The position numbers and the translations under genes are program-made. From positions 24,645 through 88,644 of the forward strand of contig JARGNG010000019.1 of NCBI GenBank assembly GCA_029213265.1: a stretch of DNA of 64,000 bases. The letters are read 5' to 3'. The stretch comes from Verrucomicrobiales bacterium. GTDB taxonomy: Bacteria; Verrucomicrobiota; Verrucomicrobiia; Verrucomicrobiales; DEV007. The notes under the pieces are model-generated. The model saw nothing but the letters and a program-made list of their open reading frames with translations, was not told where the DNA came from and did no database searches. Each line of letters begins with the position of its first letter. Position 1 is the stretch's first letter. Positions 43,595 through 52,031 of the stretch are shown here, in pieces.

Positions 43595-44506
43595 ATGAAC
43601 AAGGCATCTCTTCTCGTAATCTCGGCTTTTCTGCTTCCGGTTCTCTTTTCTTCCCACTCGCTTATTGCACAGACAAAGGAGAAAGCGAAATCTCCGCGCA
43701 GGGCGGCGACTCCCCCGCCGACCAAACCGCCCCTCGTGCCGGCAGACATTTCTGTAATCCCCGAAGGAAGCGAGTCACTGGAGATTTTTCTTCTCATGGG
43801 GCAGTCGAACATGAAGGGACGCGGAGTCATGCCGGAAGAACCGTTGCGCGATCCACGAATCGTCATGATGCACAAACCGACGGATGGCTGGTACCTGGCG
43901 CGCCATCCGCTTCATTTGGTCGGGAATCCGGAAACCTTTGAGGGGCACGACAACGCCGGGGTCGGGCCGGGACTGGCATTTGCCGAAACGCTCCTGAAAC
44001 ATCGACCGAATGTTCGCGTTGCTCTGGTCCCCTGCGCCGTCGGCGGAACCCGGATCGGATCCTGGGCGAAAGGAGCCCGGCTCTATGAGGAGGCCATTCG
44101 CAAAGCAAAGCTGGCCCTGGAAGCGGGACCGGAAGGAAAAACCCGGATCGCAGGGGCTCTCTGGTTGCAGGGGGAGTCGGATGCCAGAGAGGAACGCATT
44201 CCGCTTTATGCGGATGCGCTTTCCGACCTCGTGAAGAACCTCCGTTCCGATCTCGAAATCGAAGATCTGCCTTTTCTCGTGAGCACAATCGGGGAAATGA
44301 GGGCCGATGCCGAACTACGGAAATCAATCAACGAAATCCTGCTCGATCTTCCCAACCGGATTCCGGGAACCGCCGCGGTCGATGCCCGCGAACTCAAAGG
44401 GCACATTGGTGACTTCGTTCACATGGACACGCCGACGCAGAACGAGATCGGCCGGCGATTTGCGAGATTGTATTTGAAACTGCCGAAGACGCGGAAAAGC
44501 CACTGA
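43595..44506 (+). CDS. Secreted SASA/SGNH-type carbohydrate esterase
   Basis: This 303-residue protein has a signal peptide (1-26) and a short Pro/Lys linker. Its SGNH-hydrolase core matches sialate O-acetylesterase-type (DUF303) enzymes. The nucleophile is Ser71 in LLMGQSNMKGRG; oxyanion and catalytic segments are AVGGTRIGSWAKG, LWLQGESDA and the terminal Asp/His pair in GDFVHMD. It probably removes acetyl groups from polysaccharide chains in the periplasm. True sialic-acid activity is not implied. It is divergent from the small membrane protein. Confidence 0.88.
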   Translation: MNKASLLVISAFLLPVLFSSHSLIAQTKEKAKSPRRAATPPPTKPPLVPADISVIPEGSESLEIFLLMGQSNMKGRGVMPEEPLRDPRIVMMHKPTDGWYLARHPLHLVGNPETFEGHDNAGVGPGLAFAETLLKHRPNVRVALVPCAVGGTRIGSWAKGARLYEEAIRKAKLALEAGPEGKTRIAGALWLQGESDAREERIPLYADALSDLVKNLRSDLEIEDLPFLVSTIGEMRADAELRKSINEILLDLPNRIPGTAAVDARELKGHIGDFVHMDTPTQNEIGRRFARLYLKLPKTRKSH

Positions 44507-44563
44507 AGCCCGGTCCGATCCATGAGTTCGGGGCAGGAATCCCGTTTCCAGGCCATTCTCCGA

Positions 44564-44593
44564 TTGCCCCCGCCTTCCGGTTTCCCCTAGACT
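44564..44593 (+). promoter_or_regulatory. Promoter of DUF72 gene
   Basis: TTGCCC (44564-44569) and TAGACT (44588-44593) have an 18-bp spacer. The ATG at 44603 comes nine bases after the -10 box, implying a leaderless or nearly leaderless mRNA. No Shine-Dalgarno site is present. Confidence 0.5.
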
Positions 44594-44602
44594 TCTTCCG
44601 GT

Positions 44603-45550
44603 ATGCTTTTCGAACGAAACCGCATTGCCGCGATGACGCGGCGGTTGAAGGACGATCACGGTGTTGCTCTGGGCACTTCCTCCTGGCGCTATCAGGGGTG
44701 GTGCGGATTGCTCTACGACGAAGAGCGTTATTTATGGGGAACTCATTTCTCGAAGAAGCACTTTTCGGAACATTGCCTTGAGGAGTACGCCGAAGTTTTC
44801 CAGTCGGTCTGCGTCGATGCGACGTACTATGCCATTCCGAAACTTTCTTTCCTGGAGGGGCTCCAGAAACAGGTGCCCGGGGATTTTGTTTTTTCCTTCA
44901 AGGTTCCCGACGATATCACGATCAGCACCTTTCCGAAGGCGGGCACCTTTGGAAAACGGGCGGGTACGAAGAATGAGCTCTTTCTCAGTGACGGCCTTTT
45001 CAAAATGGGGTTTCTCCGGCAGCTGGAGACGATCCGGGACCAGGTCGGGGTTCTCATCTTTGAATTCTCTCATTTTCAACCGGGCGAATTCGAACACGGT
45101 CGCGATTTCGTGGAGGCTCTTGACAACTTCTTCGGAGCCTTGCCGACCGACTGGCGCTATGCGGTGGAAATCAGGAACCGCAACTGGCTGCACCCGGATT
45201 ACTTTGCGATGCTTGCGAGTCATGGGGTGGCTCACGTCTACAACCAGTGGACAAGAATGCCGCCGATCACCGAACAGCTCGCGGTCCATCCGCTCGAAGC
45301 AAACCCCTTTGTCGTTGCCCGTTACCTTTTGACGCCCGGGCGCAGTTTTTCCTATGCCCGGGAGCATTTCGAGCCTTTCCATCAGATCCGCGAAATCGAC
45401 CGGGAGGCCCGTACTTCCATGGAGCGAATTCTTCGTCACGCTATCGCCGGAGACGGCTCCACCCCGACCTACCTGTATGTCGGCAACGAACTGGAGGGTA
45501 ACGCACTGCATTCCATCGCGGATGTGCTCGAACGGGCGGAGGTGGGCTGA
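44603..45550 (+). CDS. DUF72 family protein
   Basis: The 315-residue cytoplasmic protein has the TIM-barrel-like DUF72 fold (YecE family): ALGTSSWRYQGWCGLLY, AEVFQSVCVDATYYAIP, FVFSFKVPDDITIS, GVLIFEFSHFQPGEF, RYAVEIRNRNWLHPDYF and VAHVYNQWTRMPP. The biochemical function of DUF72 is not established. The start follows a promoter by only nine bases. The sulfatase gene begins about 110 bp downstream. Confidence 0.92.
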   Translation: MLFERNRIAAMTRRLKDDHGVALGTSSWRYQGWCGLLYDEERYLWGTHFSKKHFSEHCLEEYAEVFQSVCVDATYYAIPKLSFLEGLQKQVPGDFVFSFKVPDDITISTFPKAGTFGKRAGTKNELFLSDGLFKMGFLRQLETIRDQVGVLIFEFSHFQPGEFEHGRDFVEALDNFFGALPTDWRYAVEIRNRNWLHPDYFAMLASHGVAHVYNQWTRMPPITEQLAVHPLEANPFVVARYLLTPGRSFSYAREHFEPFHQIREIDREARTSMERILRHAIAGDGSTPTYLYVGNELEGNALHSIADVLERAEVG

Positions 45551-45658
45551 CGGTCACCGGACCGCGAGCGGTTTGTGAAGCGCAGCCCTCCTGTTCACGG
45601 GATCACGTCCGCGGGAAGCCTTCCCCGGCAGGGCGAACCCTGTGATAGGCTTTTCGCC

Positions 45659-47038
45659 ATGAGGAATTTTTCGCAGAGGAGTCAGAGAATTGCCGTTTGG
45701 ATATCCGCTTTCGCCGCTCTCTGTCTGCCGTCGGTGCGTGGGGCGGAACCCCCCAATTTGGTGTTTCTCATCGCCGACGATCTGGGTTGGGCGGATGTCG
45801 AGTTTCACGGGGGAAATGTTCCCACGCCGAATCTGAATCGACTTCTCGAGGAAGGGGTGGAGCTGAGTCGTCAGTATGTCGCTCCGGTCTGCAGCCCGAC
45901 CCGGGCCGGCTTTCTTACAGGACGATATTGGAGCCGCTTCGGAATCACAACGCCGACCAATAGCCAGGGCCTGCCTTTCGACACAATGACGCTTCCACGA
46001 GCCCTGCGGGATGCGGGGTATGAGACCTGTCTCGTCGGAAAATGGCATCTCGGATCGCAACCGGAATGGGGCCCGAATCAATTCGGTTTCGATCACAGCT
46101 ACGGGTCGCTTGCCGGTGGGGTAGCCCCCTACAATCATCACTACAAGAAGGGTCCACATACCGTCACCTGGCATCGAAACGGAGAACTGATCGAGGAGGA
46201 GGGCCATGTCACTGATCTGCTCGTATCCGAAGCGACCCGCTGGATCTCCGACCGAAAAGAGGGCTCGCCGTTCTTTCTCTATGTTCCCTTCACCGCGGTT
46301 CACCTTCCCATTCGCGAACCGGAGGGGTGGCTGCAAAAAGTTCCGGACTCGATCAAGGGGGAGGTGCCCCGCCAGTATGCCGCCTGCATTCTCCATCTCG
46401 ATGATGCGGTCGGGAAGATCGTGGACGCGATTGATGACTCGGGAAACAAGAACAACACCCTGGTTGTCTTCACCAGCGACAACGGCGGTTCGACTGCGGA
46501 GAATAACGATACCAAGTATCCCGACGACCAATGCCCGAACGGTCGTCTGCCCGGTAACAACCTTCCCCTGCGGGGGCAGAAAGGAACGTCCTACGAGGGC
46601 GGCATTCGCGTTCCCACCATCGTCCGCTGGCCCGGCACCCTCGAAGCCGGAACGCGCTTTGATACACCGGTGCAAATTACGGACTGGATGCCGACCTTCT
46701 GCAGCCTTGCCGGATCAAAGGTGAAATCCGATCAGGTAAAATGGGATGGCCGGGATATCGGGCCCTGGCTGACGGGGCGGGAGAAACCGGAAGCCCGTTC
46801 CATCTACAACGCCGGCCCCCACTTCCGCACCACCGTTCTCCTCAAGGAGAATTGGAAACTGATCGTGTCAGCGGCGAAGGGAGATGCGCCGGAGCGAAGC
46901 GAGTTGTATGACCTCGGGAAGGACCCGAACGAAACCACGAACCTCGCTGCCGACTTCCCGGAAGAAGTGGCTGCCCTTCGGGAAGAACTGACCCGGGCTG
47001 CTTCGAGTGATCGCGATGCCGTCGTGAAATCGCCGTGA
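45659..47038 (+). CDS. Secreted sulfatase, first copy
   Basis: This 460-residue S1-family sulfatase has a signal peptide (about 1-29). The active-site motif Cys78-Ser-Pro-Thr-Arg is the formylglycine-forming CxPxR signature; the metal-binding Asp40-Asp41 (LIADDLGW) and GKWHLG motif are present. The segment FGFDHSYGSLAGG suggests an arylsulfatase B-like subfamily; substrate unknown. The Cys must be oxidised by a formylglycine-generating enzyme not encoded in the window. An upstream in-frame GTG at 45575 is less likely because the signal peptide starts here. Confidence 0.92.
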   Translation: MRNFSQRSQRIAVWISAFAALCLPSVRGAEPPNLVFLIADDLGWADVEFHGGNVPTPNLNRLLEEGVELSRQYVAPVCSPTRAGFLTGRYWSRFGITTPTNSQGLPFDTMTLPRALRDAGYETCLVGKWHLGSQPEWGPNQFGFDHSYGSLAGGVAPYNHHYKKGPHTVTWHRNGELIEEEGHVTDLLVSEATRWISDRKEGSPFFLYVPFTAVHLPIREPEGWLQKVPDSIKGEVPRQYAACILHLDDAVGKIVDAIDDSGNKNNTLVVFTSDNGGSTAENNDTKYPDDQCPNGRLPGNNLPLRGQKGTSYEGGIRVPTIVRWPGTLEAGTRFDTPVQITDWMPTFCSLAGSKVKSDQVKWDGRDIGPWLTGREKPEARSIYNAGPHFRTTVLLKENWKLIVSAAKGDAPERSELYDLGKDPNETTNLAADFPEEVAALREELTRAASSDRDAVVKSP

Positions 47039-47162
47039 AGTGGCGTTTGCCGCAAGGCAATGCTCCCGGGCACCGGTGCCTTTGAGGGGAGGGCGGATCG
47101 GGAGAAATCAGAGGGAATTCCGCAACGGCACCTACGAAGAGGCCAACATTGCGGGACGGAGA

Positions 47163-47191
47163 TTGAATTGAGCGGCCTGTCGAGGTAGACT
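47163..47191 (+). promoter_or_regulatory. Promoter of lysyl oxidase gene
   Basis: TTGAAT (47163-47168) and TAGACT (47186-47191) with a 17-bp spacer precede the lysyl oxidase start at 47235. The -10 box is the same hexamer as before DUF72. Confidence 0.4.
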
Positions 47192-47234
47192 CGCAGGACT
47201 CCACGAGCGCGCACTGTGGATTTCTTTCCCTCCG

Positions 47235-48455
47235 ATGAACGCATTCCCGATACGCTGCAGGCAATTTCGTCAAGTATGCCCCGCTTTCCTTGCGTCCCTG
47301 ATTCTCTCGGCAGGGCTGTTCGCTGATGGCGCAGAAGACCTCCTCCCGGACATCACGGTCTATGCTCCGGATCTCAATGACTACGATGTGGTCACGAATG
47401 GACACAGGGAGCTTCTGCGTTTCACGACGACCACTCCCAACCTGGGAGAGGGGCCGTTGCACGTCGTCGGGGTGGGGGACCCTCTTCCAAACGGGAATCT
47501 TCTCGTGAATCAGCGGGTTTTCCGGGACGACGACACCTGGTATGACCGGGCCGCCGGTGAGTTTGAGCATCATCCCACTCACCTGCACATCCACCTCGAA
47601 GCATGGGCCATCTACCGTCTTCGCGAACACCTTGCGGGAGGAGGCGTTGGCGACATTGTGAGAGAAGGGGAAAAGACCAGCTTCTGTCTTCTCGACAGCC
47701 GTCTTGTCGATGGATCAATCCCGGGAGCCCCTTCGCAGCGGGTCTACCGAACCTGTGACGGGGTCTCACAGGGAATCTCTGCCGGTTGGGCCGATGTCTA
47801 CGACAAAATACTCTATGGTCAGAACATCGATATCATGGGGCTGCCTCAGGGCACCTACTGGCTGGAGGTAGAGGCGGATCCTGACAATAACCTTCTCGAA
47901 CTGGACGAAACCAACAACATTTCACGCATCGTTGTGGAAATCGGCGAACCCGTTTTAATCGACGGACCGCTCGAAGTGCAACCGGGTGGCGACGAGGACG
48001 GCAGAGTGGATCTACGCATCGGCGCGAAGCGATCTCCGCGATCTCACAGGGGAAACAATCGCTATGATGCGACCGGGAAGGGCAGGGGGCAGCTTCTGTC
48101 CCTGGTGGAAAAGAGAAAATCCTACGTCCGGTTCTTCGGCTCCATTGAAAATGAGGATGCCGGGCACCATCACTTTCAATTCCGGGCCACTCACAATCGT
48201 CGAAAACTGGTTGCCGTTCGACATTTTGACACCACCGGAACGGCGAGGAAAAACATCACCGCCAAAGTTTTCCACTCGGAATATCTTTATCACCTGGACG
48301 GCGGAAAAACGGGAACCCTGGAGTCGGAAGTCCGGATGAAGAGGCAGGGGAAAAAGCGAACCGGGTCGGGCGGGCGCGTTGAAACCACCCTCTACTTCCG
48401 CGCGTCTGTGCCTTCGAGGAAGGACAGCACGAAAGCAAAGGTTCGATTTGAGTGA
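47235..48455 (+). CDS. Secreted bacterial lysyl oxidase homologue
   Basis: The 406-residue protein has a signal peptide (about 12-30). The lysyl oxidase domain spans 35-238 with the copper site His116-x-His118-x-His120 in HHPTHLHIHLEAWAIY. The segment GEKTSFCLLDS holds Lys147, SQGISAGWADVYDKILYGQNIDI holds Tyr189, and the end is DPDNNLLELDETNN. In animal lysyl oxidases the equivalent Lys and Tyr form the lysyl tyrosylquinone cofactor, so both partners appear conserved; equivalence is judged from memory of the family. The last 160 residues are basic and unassigned. It probably oxidises amines or crosslinks extracellular protein. Confidence 0.85.
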   Translation: MNAFPIRCRQFRQVCPAFLASLILSAGLFADGAEDLLPDITVYAPDLNDYDVVTNGHRELLRFTTTTPNLGEGPLHVVGVGDPLPNGNLLVNQRVFRDDDTWYDRAAGEFEHHPTHLHIHLEAWAIYRLREHLAGGGVGDIVREGEKTSFCLLDSRLVDGSIPGAPSQRVYRTCDGVSQGISAGWADVYDKILYGQNIDIMGLPQGTYWLEVEADPDNNLLELDETNNISRIVVEIGEPVLIDGPLEVQPGGDEDGRVDLRIGAKRSPRSHRGNNRYDATGKGRGQLLSLVEKRKSYVRFFGSIENEDAGHHHFQFRATHNRRKLVAVRHFDTTGTARKNITAKVFHSEYLYHLDGGKTGTLESEVRMKRQGKKRTGSGGRVETTLYFRASVPSRKDSTKAKVRFE

Positions 48456-48658
48456 GCAAAGCTTCCACCCCGGATCCATTCGTCCTGCGAGTCCGCTGTT
48501 CATCGGCCCGCCTAATCTCGCGGCGCTCAGGACTCTGGCGCTGGATCGGGAGGCTGGTTTGATCCAGCAGTGAGGCCGGGCTTGCTTGCTTCCGGCAAAC
48601 GGGCCGCGATCAGGTGCTTGTTGTCCGGAGCGATCTTCGAAATACTCCTTTTCCTACG

Positions 48659-50029
48659 ATGATCGAGCTCATAGACAGATCCCGACGCTCTGCTTTGCGG
48701 ATTGGTGCGCTCGGGTTGGGGGGTGGGATTCTCAATTTGCCGGAGTTTCTCGCTGCAAAATCGATTCATCCCGGCCTCGTGAAAGATCGCTCGGTGGTCT
48801 TTCTTTTCATGCACGGCGGACCTTCTCAAACGGAAACCTTCGATCCGAAAATGGATCAGCCTTCCGGGATTCGCTCTGCGACCGGGGAGGTGGCGACGTC
48901 TCTTCCCGGTGTCACCTTCGGCGCTACCTTTCCGAAACTCGCGAAGCTTGCTCACAAGCTGGCGATCGTCCGTTCCTTTACGACAGGAACCGGAGCCCAC
49001 GATATCAAGCCCATCGTGGGAAAGAATTCGCTCGGTGCCAATATCGGGTCTCTCTACTCGCGGGTCGCGGGAACGAACGATCTTCGTAGTGGACTGCCGA
49101 AAAACATCGCTCTTTATCCCAAGGCGGTCGATCCCGATGCGATGCCGATGATCAAAAAGTTCGGGGACTTTGCGGATCCCGGTCCGCTCGGCGCAGCCTA
49201 CTCCCCCTACGAAGTGGGCGAGGGTGGATCAATGCAATCCGACATGACCCTTCGCTTGGCAAAGGATCGCATGGAAAACCGGCGTGCCCTGCTGCAGGAT
49301 CTCGACACGGCCAGGCGAAGACTCGACGTCGGGAAAACCGTGGGGGGATTTCAAGCGCAGGCCTTCGATATGATCCTGGGAGGCATTTCCGATGCCTTTG
49401 ATCTTTCCAAAGAAGATGCGAAAACCGTCGCGCGCTACGACACCGCTCCGCTCGTGAATCCCGCCTCGATCCGGAAGAAGTGGGCCAATCACGAACGGTA
49501 TCGGGACCACAGCCAGACCATCGGAAAATTGATGTTGCTGGCCCGCCGACTCTGCGAACGCGGAGCGGGCTTCGTTACCGTGACGACCAATTTTGTCTGG
49601 GATATGCACGCCGATAAAAACAACGCGACGGTGACGGAGGGGATGGAGTACGTCGGCGCCCCCTTCGACCATGCCGTGAGTGCCTTCATTGAAGATGTTG
49701 AGGCTCGCGGACTCAGCGAAAAGATCCTTCTCGTATGCTGTGGAGAGATGGGCCGGAATCCGGTCATCAATAAAAACGGCGGGAGAGATCATTGGGGCAA
49801 GCTGGCTCCCCTGATTCTCTACGGCGGCGGGCTGAAGACCGGCCAGGTCATCGGTCGGAGCGACCGCAAGGGCGGCGAGCCGGATTCAAACCCCATTCAG
49901 ATGGAGAATCTGACAGCGACCCTTCTGCATTCCCTGCTTGATCCGGGCGAAGTCCGTTTGGTCGATGGCCTTTCCAATGAAATGCTCAGCGCGATGACTT
50001 CGCCCAGTCCGATTCGCGAACTGATGTAG
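48659..50029 (+). CDS. DUF1501 domain protein, second copy
   Basis: This 456-residue protein has a twin-arginine-like N-terminus (RSRRSALRIGALGLGGG). It matches DUF1501: FLFMHGGPSQTETFDPK, AIVRSFTTGTGAHDIKP, SLYSRVAGTNDLRSGLP, CERGAGFVTVTTNFVWDMH, LVCCGEMGRNPVINKNGGR. Unlike the first copy it keeps the HGGPSQ motif. The ATG at 48659 directly precedes the twin-arginine segment; the longer frame from 48614 has no support. No DUF1549 partner is adjacent, so this copy is outside the typical operon. Function unknown. Confidence 0.9.
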   Translation: MIELIDRSRRSALRIGALGLGGGILNLPEFLAAKSIHPGLVKDRSVVFLFMHGGPSQTETFDPKMDQPSGIRSATGEVATSLPGVTFGATFPKLAKLAHKLAIVRSFTTGTGAHDIKPIVGKNSLGANIGSLYSRVAGTNDLRSGLPKNIALYPKAVDPDAMPMIKKFGDFADPGPLGAAYSPYEVGEGGSMQSDMTLRLAKDRMENRRALLQDLDTARRRLDVGKTVGGFQAQAFDMILGGISDAFDLSKEDAKTVARYDTAPLVNPASIRKKWANHERYRDHSQTIGKLMLLARRLCERGAGFVTVTTNFVWDMHADKNNATVTEGMEYVGAPFDHAVSAFIEDVEARGLSEKILLVCCGEMGRNPVINKNGGRDHWGKLAPLILYGGGLKTGQVIGRSDRKGGEPDSNPIQMENLTATLLHSLLDPGEVRLVDGLSNEMLSAMTSPSPIRELM

Positions 50030-50032
50030 GAT

Positions 50033-52012
50033 TCACTCCGCGGCGAGTGCCTCTAATCCTTTCACATCCCCATACTTCAGCGCGCCTGGAACCATGTTGT
50101 CATCCCAGTTGCTGTCTGCGGAGGAAAAGGAGAAGTCGCCCGGGCTTGCCTTCAGTTCATCGATCTGATTTCCGACGATCAGCTTGGCGGCGAGAGCCAC
50201 CGCAGCGAGACTGCCTTCGGCTTCAACGATGACCTTTTTCGTATCCCAATCGGGATGCTGCCGCACCATGGCGATGGTTGAAACCAGGTCGTGCACGCGC
50301 CTGACAAAGACAGAATCGTTGTAGCCGTAGAAGTAAACCGGCGAGTGCTGCCAGCTCGTCGCTTCGATTTCCTTTTTGCCGGAGTAGGTGGTCGGTGCGT
50401 TGCGGGCCTGTTCATCGTTTTGACCGTAGAGACTCGGAACAATCACCGTTGCGTTGCCCTGTGGTTCATTGCCTTTGAGGCTGATGACGACTTCCCCATT
50501 CCAGTCTTTCGGGTAGACGATGGAAGCGGGGAAAGGGGAACGGTTCCCTGCAATGATTCCCGTCATCCAGATCATTCCGCCTTCCACGTCCTTCTCGCCG
50601 AGTTCAAAGCTGGCCTCTGTTTCCCGCACCTCGTCCGCTCGAAGGATGGTTTCCCATCCGGTCCGGATCCACGAGTCTTTCGCTTTTTTCATGGCCTCGG
50701 CAAGCTGTCGCCCGGAATCGGCGGCCCAGACCTGATTGAGCGATTTCTCGTGATCATCTCCGGAAAGATAGCCTTCCGGCCTGGGCTCCTCCGCACCTCC
50801 GTCCGTCCAGATTGCGAGCTCTTTCCGCCCGAGATGGGTGAAACCGCGCTCCAGAACCGGCTCGTCCAATCCGAGTTTGAAATGGCGATTCACAAAGGAA
50901 TACATGTGGGTTCGCGAGACGTGATTGTAGTTGTGTTTGAAGTGAATATCGAAGTGAGCTTCGTAGTTGCCGGGGGCGTTCAACATCTTGTAAAGGGCGA
51001 CGAGATCGGGATATCCCTTCGTTTCCAGTTCGATGGTCCAGTCATCGGCGGCGGTCATGCCGAGTGGTTTTGGAGCAACTGCGGCTGCAAGATCCATGTT
51101 TCCCTGCCCGATGCGAAGGTAGTGGGTGTTCTCGCAAGTACACCCCCCCTGCATCGCTGTCGAGGGCATCACACAGGGAAACGCGGCATCAATTCGCTCG
51201 TCGATCGCGGCAATGATCATCGTCTGGGTTCCGCCGCCGCTCGCTCCGGTGACCCCGAGACGGTTTGAATCGACGTCGTTGAGTTCCGTTAGAAAATCGA
51301 GCGCCCTGACACTGTTCCAGGACTGGAGTCCGAAGTTTGTTTGCAGGTAGAGGGTGGCCTGCGGGCTCACAAATCCCCACTCACCCTTCTTCGAGCCGTT
51401 CATTTCGGGTCTGGGTCCACGGCGGTGTTCTGCGAACTGCACCGAATCGGCTTCCCCGATCATGTCGTAGGCGAAGGCAAGGCAACCCATTCTCGCGAGC
51501 TGAACGCATCGCGCGACGATGGGATTTCTGGCGGCGGCCTCAAAGCGCTCCGCGCCCATCGCGATCTGCTGTTTGACGCCTTTCTCTCCGCTTTTGTCAA
51601 TCAGGTCAAAGAGCCGTCCATCCGACCAGTGGCCGTGGGGACAAAGAATGGCAGGACGCTTTCCATCCATCAGTCCGAGCTTCGCCGATTCGCCGGTTGG
51701 AGTGAAGAGACTTCCTGTAACATAGTGACCGGGGAAGGATTCGAAGTAGACCCGCTCAACCTGGAATCCTTCTCCTTTTACGACGCCGAACCGTTTAGCC
51801 TTGAGCGGTGTTTTTTCCGGGAAAGGCAGCAACCCGCAAGCCAACTGCGCCCGGGTTCGAATGGCCTCCCGCCGTGCGTCCCAGGATTCTTTCGAGTCGA
51901 CCTCCCGAAAGGGATGGTAGTCGTGAAGCGTGACCGGCTCTGTGAAACGGGTTTCCGCAGTGGCCTGAACAGCCAGGAGGAAAGTGGGTAGTAGGATCGA
52001 TAGGATTCGCAT
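50033..52012 (-). CDS. Secreted acetyl-xylan-esterase-like alpha/beta hydrolase
   Basis: This 659-residue protein has a signal peptide (1-19). Its alpha/beta hydrolase core has RPAILCPHGHWSDGR, FAYDMIGEADSVQF and the nucleophile elbow Gly-Ala-Ser258-Gly-Gly in VTGASGGGTQT. It resembles the dienelactone hydrolase/acetyl xylan esterase type found in PVC polysaccharide-degrading genomes. The second half has a less clear domain with ASIVYPKDWNGEVVISLKG. The gene lies convergent with the second DUF1501 gene and 19 bp from the sulfatase gene upstream on the same strand, so the two are likely co-transcribed. Confidence 0.87.
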   Translation of the reverse strand: MRILSILLPTFLLAVQATAETRFTEPVTLHDYHPFREVDSKESWDARREAIRTRAQLACGLLPFPEKTPLKAKRFGVVKGEGFQVERVYFESFPGHYVTGSLFTPTGESAKLGLMDGKRPAILCPHGHWSDGRLFDLIDKSGEKGVKQQIAMGAERFEAAARNPIVARCVQLARMGCLAFAYDMIGEADSVQFAEHRRGPRPEMNGSKKGEWGFVSPQATLYLQTNFGLQSWNSVRALDFLTELNDVDSNRLGVTGASGGGTQTMIIAAIDERIDAAFPCVMPSTAMQGGCTCENTHYLRIGQGNMDLAAAVAPKPLGMTAADDWTIELETKGYPDLVALYKMLNAPGNYEAHFDIHFKHNYNHVSRTHMYSFVNRHFKLGLDEPVLERGFTHLGRKELAIWTDGGAEEPRPEGYLSGDDHEKSLNQVWAADSGRQLAEAMKKAKDSWIRTGWETILRADEVRETEASFELGEKDVEGGMIWMTGIIAGNRSPFPASIVYPKDWNGEVVISLKGNEPQGNATVIVPSLYGQNDEQARNAPTTYSGKKEIEATSWQHSPVYFYGYNDSVFVRRVHDLVSTIAMVRQHPDWDTKKVIVEAEGSLAAVALAAKLIVGNQIDELKASPGDFSFSSADSNWDDNMVPGALKYGDVKGLEALAAE

Positions 52013-52031
52013 GGCTTCCGGCTTCCGGCCC

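Noticed and set aside
45575..45658. Upstream GTG start of the first sulfatase
   Set aside because: The added residues are not a signal peptide; the ATG at 45659 begins a normal one and follows a TAGGCT box.
47040..47090. Terminator after the first sulfatase
   Set aside because: Short hairpins (TTGCC-GCAA-GGCAA and a GGCACCGGTGCC palindrome) are present but no T tract follows.
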